Origin: Yoonia sp. BS5-3
Lineage (GTDB): Bacteria; Pseudomonadota; Alphaproteobacteria; Rhodobacterales; Rhodobacteraceae
Reading direction: 5' to 3'
Assembly: GCF_038069655.2 (NCBI RefSeq)
Contig: NZ_CP150951.2
Coordinates: 3,684,001-3,748,000, forward strand
DNA length: 64,000 nt
Under the pieces are notes generated by a model, which was not told the origin of the DNA, made no database searches, and saw only the letters and a program-made list of their open reading frames with translations. Of this stretch, positions 1 through 8,608 are shown one piece after another; position 1 is the first letter of the stretch; the number at the start of each line of letters is the position of its first letter. A program made the translations under genes and the position numbers.

Positions 1-107
1 AGGGCAGTCTGGTTCTTGAACTGCTCTTCCATTGCTTTGGTGTCGACAGGAAAAGCGCCTGTCAGGTCTTTGAAGATTGCTGTGAAGTCTTGTGTCTTAG
101 CAGCCAT
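1..107 (-). CDS. phaP: Phasin, N-terminal fragment (cut by window start)
   Basis: Only the first 35 codons are present, running off the left edge. The peptide starts MAAKTQDFTAIFKDL and continues into TGAFPVDTKAMEEQFKNQ, the usual N-terminus of alphaproteobacterial phasins, small amphipathic proteins that coat polyhydroxybutyrate granules. A ribosome binding site (AAAGGCGAC) lies just before the ATG. It lies downstream of phaC on the same strand, with its own promoter region carrying two CTGC-N3-GCAG boxes, as expected for a PhaR-repressed gene. The call rests on a short fragment plus strong context. Confidence 0.85.
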   Translation of the reverse strand, partial: MAAKTQDFTAIFKDLTGAFPVDTKAMEEQFKNQTA

Positions 108-175
108 TGTCGTCGCCTTTCATTCTCAAATGCAGGCTAACAACCTGCGGTTATCTCGTGACACCAATATGCGTG

Positions 176-214
176 CTGCACCGCAGCATTTCAAGTATTT
201 TTTCTGCATTGCAG
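176..214. promoter_or_regulatory. Two PhaR-type operator boxes upstream of phaP
   Basis: CTGCACCGCAG (176-186) and CTGCATTGCAG (204-214) both match CTGC-N3-GCAG, the site described for the PHB regulator PhaR in Paracoccus and Rhodobacter. They are spaced 28 bp start to start and lie 69-107 bp upstream of the phasin ATG. PhaR repression released by PHB is known for this family; binding here is inferred. Confidence 0.75.
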
Positions 215-254
215 CATAAAACTTTCAGAAATCACAAAATATGCGCAATATCAG

Positions 255-2051
255 CTACTTAGAGACAACATAACTCCCAGGCGCGGGCCCCAAAACCGGA
301 TGTGTGCCGTCGCCAGGTTGTCTGGCATCCGTCTTTTTACCCGATTTTTTCGACAACCAAGCATCCCAGCGCGGCCACCATGACCCGTCATGTTTGTCGG
401 CCGCATCGTACCAATCATCCGCCGTCAGGCCCATTTCCTCATGGGTGTAATGCCCGTATTTCTTCTTGCTCGGCGGGTTCACGATACCTGCGATATGGCC
501 TGACTCGGACAGGATAAAAGTCTTATCCTTCGATCCCATTTTCCGAACGCCTTCATAGCTGCTTTTCCAGGCCGCGATATGATCGGTCTCGCAGGCAATG
601 GCGCAAAGCGGCACGGTCACATCTTTCAGGTGCACCGTCTCGCCGGCAATTTCAAAGCCACCCTTGGCAAATCGGTCTTCCTGGCAAAGTCCCCGCAGAT
701 ACTCGACCGCCATCGTCGCGGGCAAGTTCGTGCCATCGCCGTTCCAATAAAGAAGATCAAAGGCGGGCGGCGCTTTGCCCATCATATAGCTTTTGATGGC
801 AGGTCCGTAGATCAGATCATTTGACCGCAAAAAGGAAAACGTGCGCGACATGAAAAAGGAATCCAGAATGCCAGCCTCGGTCACCTCAGCCTCGATCCCA
901 TCGACAAAATCATCGTCAAGAAAAACGCCCACCTCACCCCGGTCTGAAAAATCAGTCAGCGTGGTAAAGAATGTCGCCGCATTGACGGATGTATCCTTGC
1001 GTTTTTTCATTAAGGCCAGCGTCAGGGACAGGGTCGTTCCTGCAATGCAATACCCAATAGCATTCACCTTTTTGACGCCGCAGATCTGTTTGACCTCATT
1101 GATTGCGGTCAGATACCCGTCTTCGACATAATCGGTCATGGATGTATTGCGATAGCCCGCATCGGGGTTCACCCATGAGACGACAAACACAGTATACCCC
1201 TGCGCCACGGCCCATTTGATCAGGCTGTTTTGCGGCTTCAGATCCAGAATGTAGAACTTGTTGATCCAAGGCGGGAAGAGGATCAGCGGGGTCTCATATA
1301 CTTTTTCAGTCGTCGGCGCGTATTGGATCAACTCAAACAGGTGATTGCGGAAGATCACCGAACCGGGGGTCGTGGCCAGGTTCTGGCCCAGCTCAAACGC
1401 ATCCCGATCTGCCAGCGTGACGACAAGATCGCCGTCATTCGCTTCAAGATCCGCGATCATGTTCTCAAGACCTGCGACAAGGCTTTCGCCCTCAGTCTCG
1501 GCGGCCAGGGCCAGCGCCTCGGGGTTGGTGGGCAGAAAATTCGTTGGGCTGATCATATCAACAATTTGCTGACTGAAGTAACGCAACCGCTTCTTTTCCG
1601 TCGAATCAAGCGTGTCGATATCCTCAATCGTCTGCTGCACTGCAGCGGCATTCATCAGATATTGTTGCTTGATGAAATTGAAATAGGGGTTGGTATCCCA
1701 CAGCTCATGGGCAAAGCGTCGGTCCTTGGGGGTTTCGTCGCTGGGGGCCTCCAGCTTGCCTTGGGCAAGAAGATGCTGGGCCTCGACATAGTGTTTGACC
1801 GACTTGCTCCAAAACGCCAGCTGATGCTCAATCAGCTTGGCCGGGTTATGCGCCATTTCCGTCATATAGGCGGTTGCGGCCTTTAAATACAGCTCTTGGC
1901 TAGGGCCTTGCAGTGCAGGCGGCACCGCCCGTCCCTGCCCCATGACCTTCAACAAACGCTGTGTCAGCTCTTCGACACGGGCCAGGTTCGCCTCAAGTTT
2001 TGCGACATTCTGGCCTGCACTTGCGTCAAGCTCTAAATCGTTTGTTGTCAT
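255..2051 (-). CDS. phaC: Class I polyhydroxyalkanoate synthase
   Basis: A 598-residue class I PHA synthase that polymerises (R)-3-hydroxybutyryl-CoA into PHB on granules. The lipase-like box GYCIAG carries the nucleophile Cys at residue 335; the N-terminal PhaC_N region includes the typical DTNPYFNFIKQQY stretch and WVNPD follows later. The start MTTNDLELD was chosen because GGAAGGT lies 8 bases upstream; the open frame extends further upstream but would run through the phaC/phaZ promoter and into phaZ. It is divergent from phaZ and upstream of phaP, with a PhaR-type box between the two divergent starts. Confidence 0.97.
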   Translation of the reverse strand: MTTNDLELDASAGQNVAKLEANLARVEELTQRLLKVMGQGRAVPPALQGPSQELYLKAATAYMTEMAHNPAKLIEHQLAFWSKSVKHYVEAQHLLAQGKLEAPSDETPKDRRFAHELWDTNPYFNFIKQQYLMNAAAVQQTIEDIDTLDSTEKKRLRYFSQQIVDMISPTNFLPTNPEALALAAETEGESLVAGLENMIADLEANDGDLVVTLADRDAFELGQNLATTPGSVIFRNHLFELIQYAPTTEKVYETPLILFPPWINKFYILDLKPQNSLIKWAVAQGYTVFVVSWVNPDAGYRNTSMTDYVEDGYLTAINEVKQICGVKKVNAIGYCIAGTTLSLTLALMKKRKDTSVNAATFFTTLTDFSDRGEVGVFLDDDFVDGIEAEVTEAGILDSFFMSRTFSFLRSNDLIYGPAIKSYMMGKAPPAFDLLYWNGDGTNLPATMAVEYLRGLCQEDRFAKGGFEIAGETVHLKDVTVPLCAIACETDHIAAWKSSYEGVRKMGSKDKTFILSESGHIAGIVNPPSKKKYGHYTHEEMGLTADDWYDAADKHDGSWWPRWDAWLSKKSGKKTDARQPGDGTHPVLGPAPGSYVVSK

Positions 2052-2072
2052 CTTAACCTTCCTATGCCTATG

Positions 2073-2084
2073 CTGCATGCGCAG
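2073..2084. promoter_or_regulatory. PhaR-type box between phaC and phaZ
   Basis: CTGCATGCGCAG fits CTGC-N4-GCAG and lies 22 bp before the phaC ATG and 37 bp before the phaZ ATG. It shares the flanking form (T)GCTGC...GCAGCAT with the phaP boxes. One site could serve both divergent promoters. Confidence 0.7.
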
Positions 2085-2120
2085 CATACCCCACACACGA
2101 CATCCATCGGAGACCGCTAG

Positions 2121-3392
2121 ATGAAGTATATGATGACCTATGACCTGATGGAAAGCGCGCGCAACACCAATCAGTGGCTTGGGGCGACCGCGCGGGCCTT
2201 TGCGGCTTACCCGATGATGTCCTGGGGCGCAAACCCCGCAATGGATTGGCTGAAGGCCTGGGGCGAAGTGACCGAACGGACATTTTCGCGCATGGTGATG
2301 AAACCCGATTGGAACATCCCGCCCGTGACGTGCGACAAGGGAAAGGATCACCCGGTTGTTGTCGAAACCGTGCTTGAACGCCCCTTTGGCGATCTGATCC
2401 ATTTCACCATCCCGGGGCGCGAGCCCAGCAAACGGCGGGTGTTGCTGGTGGCGCCCATGTCAGGGCATTACGCGACCTTGCTGCGCAAAACAGTCATCAG
2501 CCTGCTACCCGATGCGGATGTCTACACAACCGATTGGCACAATGCGCGCGACATTCCTGTCAGCGCGGGCAAATTCGATGTGGAAGATTACACATTATAC
2601 CTGACCGATTTCATGCGCGAACTTGGCGCTGACCTGCATGTGATCGCCGTCTGCCAACCGGTGCCGCTGGCGCTGGCGGCTACGGCCTATCTGGCCGAAC
2701 AGGACCCCTCGGCACAGCCCAAAACCCTGACCTTGATCGGCGGGCCAGTGGACCCCGAAGCGAACGCAACCGAAGTCACTGATTTTGGGCGCTCGGTGAC
2801 CATGGGCCAGCTTGAAGAAACCATGATCCAGCGGGTCGGCTTTAAATATGCGGGCGTTGGACGAATGGTCTATCCGGGGCTGTTGCAGCTTGCCTCATTC
2901 ATTTCGATGAATGCCGAATCCCACGCGACGGCCTTCCGCGATGAAATCATCCGCGTGGCCAAAGGCGAAGCGTCTGAGCATGACCGCCACAATGATTTCT
3001 ACGATGAATATCTGGCCGTCATGGATATGACGGCTGAGTTCTACCTTTCCACAGTTGAACGCATCTTCAAAGGGCGTGAGATCGCGCAAAACGCCTTTGT
3101 GGTCGATGGGCACCAAGTCGACATGGGCAAGATCACCACCGTCGCGGTCAAGATCGTTGAGGGTGAAAACGATGATATCTCTGCGCCGGGACAATGTCTG
3201 GCCGCGCTGGATCTGCTGACAGGGCTGCCAGATGACAAAAAGGCGTCACATCTTGAACCCGGCGCCGGGCATTACGGGATTTTTGCGGGCAGCAGCTGGC
3301 GAAACAATATCCGGCCATTGGTCTTGGATTTCATCGACGCCAATGCCGGCAAGAAGACCAAGAAATCCGGCAAAGTCGTCGCGATCAAATAG
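2121..3392 (+). CDS. phaZ: Intracellular PHB depolymerase
   Basis: A 423-residue intracellular polyhydroxybutyrate depolymerase of the PhaZ1 type, which breaks granule PHB into oligomers. The family's cysteine nucleophile sits in VCQP at residue 178, within AVCQPVPLALAATAYL; there is no signal peptide, as expected for the cytosolic enzyme. GGAGA stands 9-10 bases before the ATG. It is divergent from phaC, 69 bp apart, so synthesis and breakdown genes share one regulatory region. Confidence 0.95.
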   Translation: MKYMMTYDLMESARNTNQWLGATARAFAAYPMMSWGANPAMDWLKAWGEVTERTFSRMVMKPDWNIPPVTCDKGKDHPVVVETVLERPFGDLIHFTIPGREPSKRRVLLVAPMSGHYATLLRKTVISLLPDADVYTTDWHNARDIPVSAGKFDVEDYTLYLTDFMRELGADLHVIAVCQPVPLALAATAYLAEQDPSAQPKTLTLIGGPVDPEANATEVTDFGRSVTMGQLEETMIQRVGFKYAGVGRMVYPGLLQLASFISMNAESHATAFRDEIIRVAKGEASEHDRHNDFYDEYLAVMDMTAEFYLSTVERIFKGREIAQNAFVVDGHQVDMGKITTVAVKIVEGENDDISAPGQCLAALDLLTGLPDDKKASHLEPGAGHYGIFAGSSWRNNIRPLVLDFIDANAGKKTKKSGKVVAIK

Positions 3393-3431
3393 GTCTGTTG
3401 GTGCGGGGCGGCGGACCGCCCCGACCTGCCA

Positions 3432-4136
3432 CTATGCCATCACGGATTTTTCCGCAAAGCGCAGGTTCATCGGCGCATCATGCACCGACCGCCCTTCGGT
3501 GGTGACGGCAACGCTGTCATCAACCACCTGCAAGTCAAAACCACGGGACCAGCATTGCCCCTGCCCCCGTAGGTAAAACCCGAAATGCAACGTCTCGGCG
3601 CCCTCAGGCACATTCAACACAATGCGGCGCGACGTCCAATCTTGCGTGCCCGTCAAAACCCCATCGGTCTTGCGGGTCTCCATGTTGTCGAAACGGATAT
3701 TCCGGCCCACCGCATCATCAACGCGCATCCAGATCGTCACAGCGCCGGTCACATGGGCACAGGACAGATCGGCAGTCAGCCTTAACCGCTTGCCACGGTA
3801 GTTCTCGGCATGGACCATCTGCATCAGCGTGATGAAGCCCAGATGCGGGCCGCGATGGTCCAGCGACTGGATCGTCACAGGCTGGCCGTCCGCATCAGGA
3901 TCAATCCCGATCCGATAATCGGTCATGTTTGATCCGCCAACCTGCCAACCCAGCGGCAATTGCAAAGGCGCGATGCCAGAGGGATTTCCATCCGCCGCAG
4001 CCGTATTCCAATCGGCATAGCCCAACTGATGGGCAACAATTTCAAGACATTCGGCATGGGAAAGCGCCATGTCGCGCGCCGCCAAATCAGCACGCAAAGT
4101 CTTGGCCATCTTTTTAGGATCGCGTGAAGCGTTCAT
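3432..4136 (-). CDS. Glyoxalase-superfamily-associated protein of unknown function
   Basis: A 234-residue protein with two parts. Residues 1-50 (KKMAKTLRADLAARDMALSHAECLEIVAHQLGYADWNTAAA) have the small helical domain often annotated as glyoxalase-related, ending in the conserved YADWN motif. The remainder (about 65-225) looks like a beta-rich domain with WTSRRIVLNVPEGAETLHFGF, resembling uncharacterised C-terminal domains that accompany this N-terminus. The start has a strong AAGGAGAT site. No enzymatic residues can be pointed to. It faces phaZ convergently with only 39 bp between the stops. Confidence 0.75.
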   Translation of the reverse strand: MNASRDPKKMAKTLRADLAARDMALSHAECLEIVAHQLGYADWNTAAADGNPSGIAPLQLPLGWQVGGSNMTDYRIGIDPDADGQPVTIQSLDHRGPHLGFITLMQMVHAENYRGKRLRLTADLSCAHVTGAVTIWMRVDDAVGRNIRFDNMETRKTDGVLTGTQDWTSRRIVLNVPEGAETLHFGFYLRGQGQCWSRGFDLQVVDDSVAVTTEGRSVHDAPMNLRFAEKSVMA

Positions 4137-4319
4137 TTCGATCTCCTTGATCTGGGGACGAATGCTATCTCAGTACGCACATTGCTGACGGGTTCGCCCC
4201 GTAGTACAAGTTAGATCGGTCGTCATCATCAAAGGTCTTCACCAAACCCGATCGGGCGCGCGCGGCAGGTGACCTGAACCTTGGGGTAATCCTACGCCCG
4301 GGCAACCGATCCGTCAATT

Positions 4320-5039
4320 CTATGGGGCGCGCAAAATCAAAGGTGCTTTCATCCAGCGCCGCAGGGCGTCGGATACAGCATCAGGGGATTCCAGCGTGGG
4401 CAGATAGCCTGCCCCCTCGATCACCTCAAGCTGCGCATAGGGGATCAATTCCGCCATAAATTCGTGTCGTTTCAGCGGGAACTGCCCGTCATGGCGCCCG
4501 CAAACGACGATGGTGGGCTGTTTGATCTTGCGCAATGTGGCCTGCTGATCTTTGCGGCGCTGCAAAGCGCGGGCTTGTTTGACATAAATCGCGGGGCCCA
4601 TATCGCGGCCCATATCATGCAGCAGCCGCACCAGTTCCACCTTATCAGATGTGGGCGCCATCCAGGTCGAATTGATTTCATGCTGCAAGACATCCGGCAT
4701 CCGCCCCGCGCGGGCAGCAATGATATGGGGCTCGCGGGCGGCGGCGATCTCGGGGGTGTCGGGCTGCGCACTTGTACTGATCAACGCGATACGGGTGACG
4801 CGATCAGCCGCGCGGCGCAGAATTTCCATCGCGACCATCCCGCCCATACCCATACCTGCAAGCGCAAATTTGCTGGGGGCCCAGGTCAGGATCTGGCTGG
4901 CCACTTCCTCCATCCGCTCGCCGCGCGTGGTCGGGGCAAACATCACAGCATGGTCCAGCGACAGATCACGGATCTGCGCCTCAAACACCCGCGCATCGCA
5001 TAAAAGCGGCGGGATCATCACCAGCGTTTCACTTGGCAT
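4320..5039 (-). CDS. Alpha/beta hydrolase-fold protein lacking its Ser and His
   Basis: A 239-residue alpha/beta hydrolase fold protein, similar in layout to short carboxylesterase-like hydrolases (MIPPLLCDARVFEAQI start, GRHDGQFPL acid-loop, PTLESPDAV near the C-terminus). The nucleophile elbow, normally G-x-S-x-G, reads GMGMGG, so the serine is a glycine. The usual GAGHLP motif reads GAGYLP, so the catalytic histidine is a tyrosine. Only the aspartate remains. The frame is intact and codon use is normal, so this looks like a maintained non-catalytic relative rather than debris. Substrate unknown. Confidence 0.8.
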   Translation of the reverse strand: MPSETLVMIPPLLCDARVFEAQIRDLSLDHAVMFAPTTRGERMEEVASQILTWAPSKFALAGMGMGGMVAMEILRRAADRVTRIALISTSAQPDTPEIAAAREPHIIAARAGRMPDVLQHEINSTWMAPTSDKVELVRLLHDMGRDMGPAIYVKQARALQRRKDQQATLRKIKQPTIVVCGRHDGQFPLKRHEFMAELIPYAQLEVIEGAGYLPTLESPDAVSDALRRWMKAPLILRAP

Positions 5040-5232
5040 CCAGGGCCTGCCCGATCTTCATACGCAACCTCTCATATGCGGAGATTTAACGTAACTTTGA
5101 CGCGGCAGGGCAGGCCGCGCAAGCCCCAAGGCCGAATTATGGCGTGTCGATTTTAACCTGAAACATCACAAATCGTGTGCGACCGAAAGGGCGAGGCAGC
5201 GAATTTGTGGTACAGATGTAAACCGAAATGCC

Positions 5233-6090
5233 CTAGAGCATCGCAACCCAGTCCGAAATACGGCCCGCAAGCGGTGCGGTCTGCTTCGGACTAAAGACAT
5301 CGCCCGCCATGACATGCCCTGACGCATCATCATCCGGCCCTTGCATCAGCAGATCAACCAAATAAGGGGCGCCCCAACGGGCTATGACCTTGCGGGTTTG
5401 CACCGCATCCACGACCTGATCATCCTCATTATAGGCAAAATAGGCGGGGGTTTGGATCACGGACAAATCGGCCTTGCGCACGGCGCGCACTGCCTCCGCC
5501 ATGGGATGGACAGCCTTGGTCGGATATTGTGTTGTCCAATTGGCCGCATGGGCGTCCGAAATCGGCGCAAAGGATCGGGTGCGCCCCGCCACCAGATGCC
5601 CCCAGTAAGGCGCGCCCGGCAGATCAAGCATAAACTGGGCCAACCGGCTGCGCAGTCCAAAATTCGGCGAGATATGGATCATCGCCTTGGCCTGCACCCC
5701 GCCCGCCAAGGCCAATGTGGAAAGCGTACACCCGGTTGAACAGCCCATCAGGATCAGCTCTTCGCCCAGCAATTGGCCGATACTGATCGCCTCGGCCATA
5801 TCGCGTTGCCAATCGGCGAAACGGGCCTCTGCCATAGCAGCCCCATCCTGGCCATGGCCCGTCAGACGGGTGAAAAAGATATTCGCGCCAAGCGACTTGG
5901 CAATCAGATCAGGCAATGGCCTGGTCTCGGCGGGGGCGGCTGAAAACCCGTGGACATAGACCAGCGCCACCGGGGTCCGCGCGGCAGGCCGGTTGGCCCA
6001 GACGATCTGCTTTTGGCAGCCAGGGCGCAGATTGGGCAGTTGGGCCTCAGCCGCATCAAGTGCGGCAGCGACGGTTGTGATATCATGCAT
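5233..6090 (-). CDS. Alpha/beta hydrolase (carboxylesterase-like)
   Basis: A 285-residue alpha/beta hydrolase with VHGFSAAPAETRPL (oxyanion region), nucleophile elbow GCSTGC and a late Asp in YNEDDQVVDA; GHVMAGD near the C-terminus supplies a plausible histidine. The arrangement resembles carboxylesterases acting on small esters or lipids. Its start overlaps the end of the upstream transporter gene by 8 bp (ATGCATGA), implying translational coupling, so the hydrolase may act on what the transporter brings in. The exact substrate cannot be read from sequence. Confidence 0.85.
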   Translation of the reverse strand: MHDITTVAAALDAAEAQLPNLRPGCQKQIVWANRPAARTPVALVYVHGFSAAPAETRPLPDLIAKSLGANIFFTRLTGHGQDGAAMAEARFADWQRDMAEAISIGQLLGEELILMGCSTGCTLSTLALAGGVQAKAMIHISPNFGLRSRLAQFMLDLPGAPYWGHLVAGRTRSFAPISDAHAANWTTQYPTKAVHPMAEAVRAVRKADLSVIQTPAYFAYNEDDQVVDAVQTRKVIARWGAPYLVDLLMQGPDDDASGHVMAGDVFSPKQTAPLAGRISDWVAML

Positions 6091-7417
6091 CGCGGCGGAC
6101 CATTGGACGGTAAATCAACAGCAGGGCCAGCACCGAAAGCGCTAGAATACCAGCCGGTACCAGCGTAATCGCCTGATGCAAAGCGCTCAATGCTTGTTCG
6201 GTTTGAGGGGTGACGCCGGCGGTTGTCTCTTGCCAGCCAGCCCGGGCCAGGATGACGCCCAACAAGGCAGGGGCCAGCGCATTTGCCAGCTTTTGGCCAA
6301 ACAGCCAGATCGCTGAAAACGCGCCCTCAATAGCAGCGCCGGTCTGGGCGCGGGTCTTGTCCATCAAATCAGGATACATCGCCCACGGGATCTGCTGATA
6401 AGCGCCATTGGTGGCACCGGCGATAATAAACAGGCCCGCCACGACAGTGACGCTGGTCGCAGGCAATACGATATGCAGGGCATACAATAGCGCGACATAG
6501 GCCAAAAGCCCTAGGACAAGCGCCCACATCTTGCCCAGCCGATGCGACAGCAACACCCAGAAGACCTGGCTTAAGATAGCGCCCACGAAAAATGCCCCAA
6601 ACAGAACGCTCAGAACGGACAAGGCAACAGCCGCGCCAGACAGGGCGTTCTGCCCATCATCGACAACCAAATAGGTGGCAGCAAAAGGCAAACCGGCGGT
6701 AATCAGCGCGACAGCCAGGGTCATGATGCCATAGATCAGGGCAAGCACGACAAAGCTGCGATTAGTGAAAACCAGCTTATAAGCCGCTGTAAATCCTGGC
6801 TGAACGGGGCTTTCGATCAAAGGCACTTTGCGGATCGACCAAAGCGACAGCCAGATCGCACCGATCATCAAAGGGCTGACATAAAGCGCCGCAAGCGGAA
6901 AGCCAAAGGCACCGGCAAGCCCCGGCAAAACGGCCCCGCCGACCAGAATACCAACTGTGGCAAAGCCCATGCGCCAGCCGGTCATGGTTGAGCGTTCACG
7001 CGGGTCCGCGGTTAGCTCTCCGGCCAGCGCGCTATAGGGAATGGCGCACATGGTAAAACCAATCGTGGCCAGAACAAAGGCTGCGATGACCCAAATCAAC
7101 TTGACCGGCATGGCCGCCTCAAGCGGGGCCATGAAAAGACCAACCATACCCAGCGCCATGATCACAACGCCAACAAAAAGCCATGGGGCACGGCGGCCAA
7201 AACGGCTGGTCGTCCGGTCGCTTAGATACCCGATCAACGGGTCCGTCACCATGTCAAAGATCAGCACAACCGTCGTGACCAATCCAGCAATCCCAACGGG
7301 GACGCCCAGAAAATTTGTCAGGTAGTTCACGATCAGCAGCTGCTTGACGATGACAAAGACAACAATGCCCAAATCCGCCAGTCCCCAGCCCGCCTTTTGG
7401 CCGATGGATAATGCCAT
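6083..7417 (-). CDS. GPH-family (MFS-like) sugar:cation symporter
   Basis: A 444-residue inner-membrane transporter with about 12 hydrophobic segments. The N-terminus KAGWGLADLG and the motif DPLIGYLSDRTTSRFGRRAPW are characteristic of the glycoside-pentoside-hexuronide symporter family. The chosen start, MALSIGQKAG, has GGGGAG 6-10 bases upstream, better than the upstream in-frame ATG at 7447. It is the first gene of a coupled pair with the downstream esterase-like hydrolase. Substrate is probably a glycoside or related solute, but that is inference from the family. Confidence 0.88.
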   Translation of the reverse strand: MALSIGQKAGWGLADLGIVVFVIVKQLLIVNYLTNFLGVPVGIAGLVTTVVLIFDMVTDPLIGYLSDRTTSRFGRRAPWLFVGVVIMALGMVGLFMAPLEAAMPVKLIWVIAAFVLATIGFTMCAIPYSALAGELTADPRERSTMTGWRMGFATVGILVGGAVLPGLAGAFGFPLAALYVSPLMIGAIWLSLWSIRKVPLIESPVQPGFTAAYKLVFTNRSFVVLALIYGIMTLAVALITAGLPFAATYLVVDDGQNALSGAAVALSVLSVLFGAFFVGAILSQVFWVLLSHRLGKMWALVLGLLAYVALLYALHIVLPATSVTVVAGLFIIAGATNGAYQQIPWAMYPDLMDKTRAQTGAAIEGAFSAIWLFGQKLANALAPALLGVILARAGWQETTAGVTPQTEQALSALHQAITLVPAGILALSVLALLLIYRPMVRRDA

Positions 7418-7498
7418 AGATGCTCCCCTCCCCGGGATTTGGATCACCGTAGGGGCGGGCGGGCGCGATGGGAAAGGATGACGTTGCGTTGCGCGCTG

Positions 7499-8236
7499 TT
7501 AGGCCTGCAAAACCTCTTCGACAGAGCGGGTGATCAGATCAAGGCAGGCCGCATCCGAAAACCGGTGATCGGCGCCGTCCACCAGGGTCAGCCGCATATC
7601 GGGGCCCGCCGCATGATCAAGCAGGCGCAGGGCCACGGACATCTTGACATCGACATCGGCGGTGCCTTGCAAAAAACGCGTGCGGAAGGGCAGCGGTAAC
7701 GGATCGCGCAGCACAAGGCGTCCGCGCCCCTCTTCGATCAGACGCTGCGTGATGATGTAAGGCTCACCATAATCGGATGGCAACGCCACCTGCCCGGCTG
7801 TGCGCAATGCATCCTTTTGTGCGTCCGAAAACCCGGCCCACATGCTGTCTTCGGTAAAATCCGGGGCCGCCGCGATTGTAACCAACCCGGCGACACGTTC
7901 GGGCATATGACGGGCGACCAAAAGCGATATCCATCCGCCCATGGAAGAGCCAACCAGCACGACCTTGCCCGCCAGCAAGCCCAGCGCGGCGCAGGCATCT
8001 TCAAACCAATCGCCGATGCAGCCGTCGGTGAACGCTTCACTGCTTTCACCATGACCGGAATAATCAAACCGCAAAAACGCGCGGCCCGAGGCCTTGGCCC
8101 ATGCCTCCAGATGCACCGCTTTGGTACCGCCCATATCCGATTTGAACCCGCCCAGAAAAACCACAGCAGGCCCGCTGCCATCGGTCAGATGATAGGCAAT
8201 CTTGCGGCCTTGGGGTGTCGTCAGGAATGCGGGCAT
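7499..8236 (-). CDS. Alpha/beta hydrolase, ABHD10-like
   Basis: A 245-residue serine hydrolase with nucleophile elbow GSSMGG, oxyanion region FLGGFKSDMGGTKA and C-terminal VDGADHRFS containing the catalytic histidine. These features, especially FLGGFKSDM and DYSGHGES, match the bacterial relatives of ABHD10 acyl-protein thioesterases. GAGGA precedes MPAFLTTPQG with good spacing; the open frame extends 30 codons upstream but those lack a ribosome site. Unlike the hydrolase at 4.3-5.0 kb, its triad is intact. Confidence 0.88.
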   Translation of the reverse strand: MPAFLTTPQGRKIAYHLTDGSGPAVVFLGGFKSDMGGTKAVHLEAWAKASGRAFLRFDYSGHGESSEAFTDGCIGDWFEDACAALGLLAGKVVLVGSSMGGWISLLVARHMPERVAGLVTIAAAPDFTEDSMWAGFSDAQKDALRTAGQVALPSDYGEPYIITQRLIEEGRGRLVLRDPLPLPFRTRFLQGTADVDVKMSVALRLLDHAAGPDMRLTLVDGADHRFSDAACLDLITRSVEEVLQA

Positions 8237-8391
8237 GGCTGTCCTCGGTTTTGCGGCAATTCGAAATGTCACAGCCAAACAATCACACAGGGCGACAAAG
8301 GCCAATCGCTGAGGGCTGCAATTCATGCAAAAATCAATACTGCCAGCGGATGATACGCACTATCCTTGACGCTATTGCAGGGTGATCCGTA

Positions 8392-8538
8392 TCAGCCAAA
8401 ATCGCAGCTTGCACTGCCTTCGTCCCAGCGGCCGCCCGCGTCCAAACAGTGATCACTCGCCAAAAATGGCCCGATATACAAAATCCAAATGGCAGCGATA
8501 GCAACAACTAAAAGAAAAACAATAATACGAAAAATCAT
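8392..8538 (-). CDS. Small single-pass membrane protein, 48 aa
   Basis: A 48-codon frame encoding MIFRIIVFLLVVAIAAIWIL, one transmembrane helix, followed by a short tail CLDAGGRWDEGSASC. The paired cysteines around GGRW are a pattern seen in many small proteobacterial envelope proteins of unknown role. A GAGG-like site precedes the ATG. It lies between the AAA ATPase and the ABHD10-like hydrolase on the same strand. The tail is likely periplasmic, allowing a disulfide; this is inference. Confidence 0.7.
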   Translation of the reverse strand: MIFRIIVFLLVVAIAAIWILYIGPFLASDHCLDAGGRWDEGSASCDFG

Positions 8539-8608
8539 CCCCAGGCCTCATCGGATCCTTTGCAAAATCAAACACATGGCAAATCGCCGTCTGTCATAAG
8601 GGCACCAG

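Noticed and set aside
16..219. 67-residue frame on the plus strand
   Set aside because: It is the complement of the phasin start and its promoter boxes; no ribosome site and no family.
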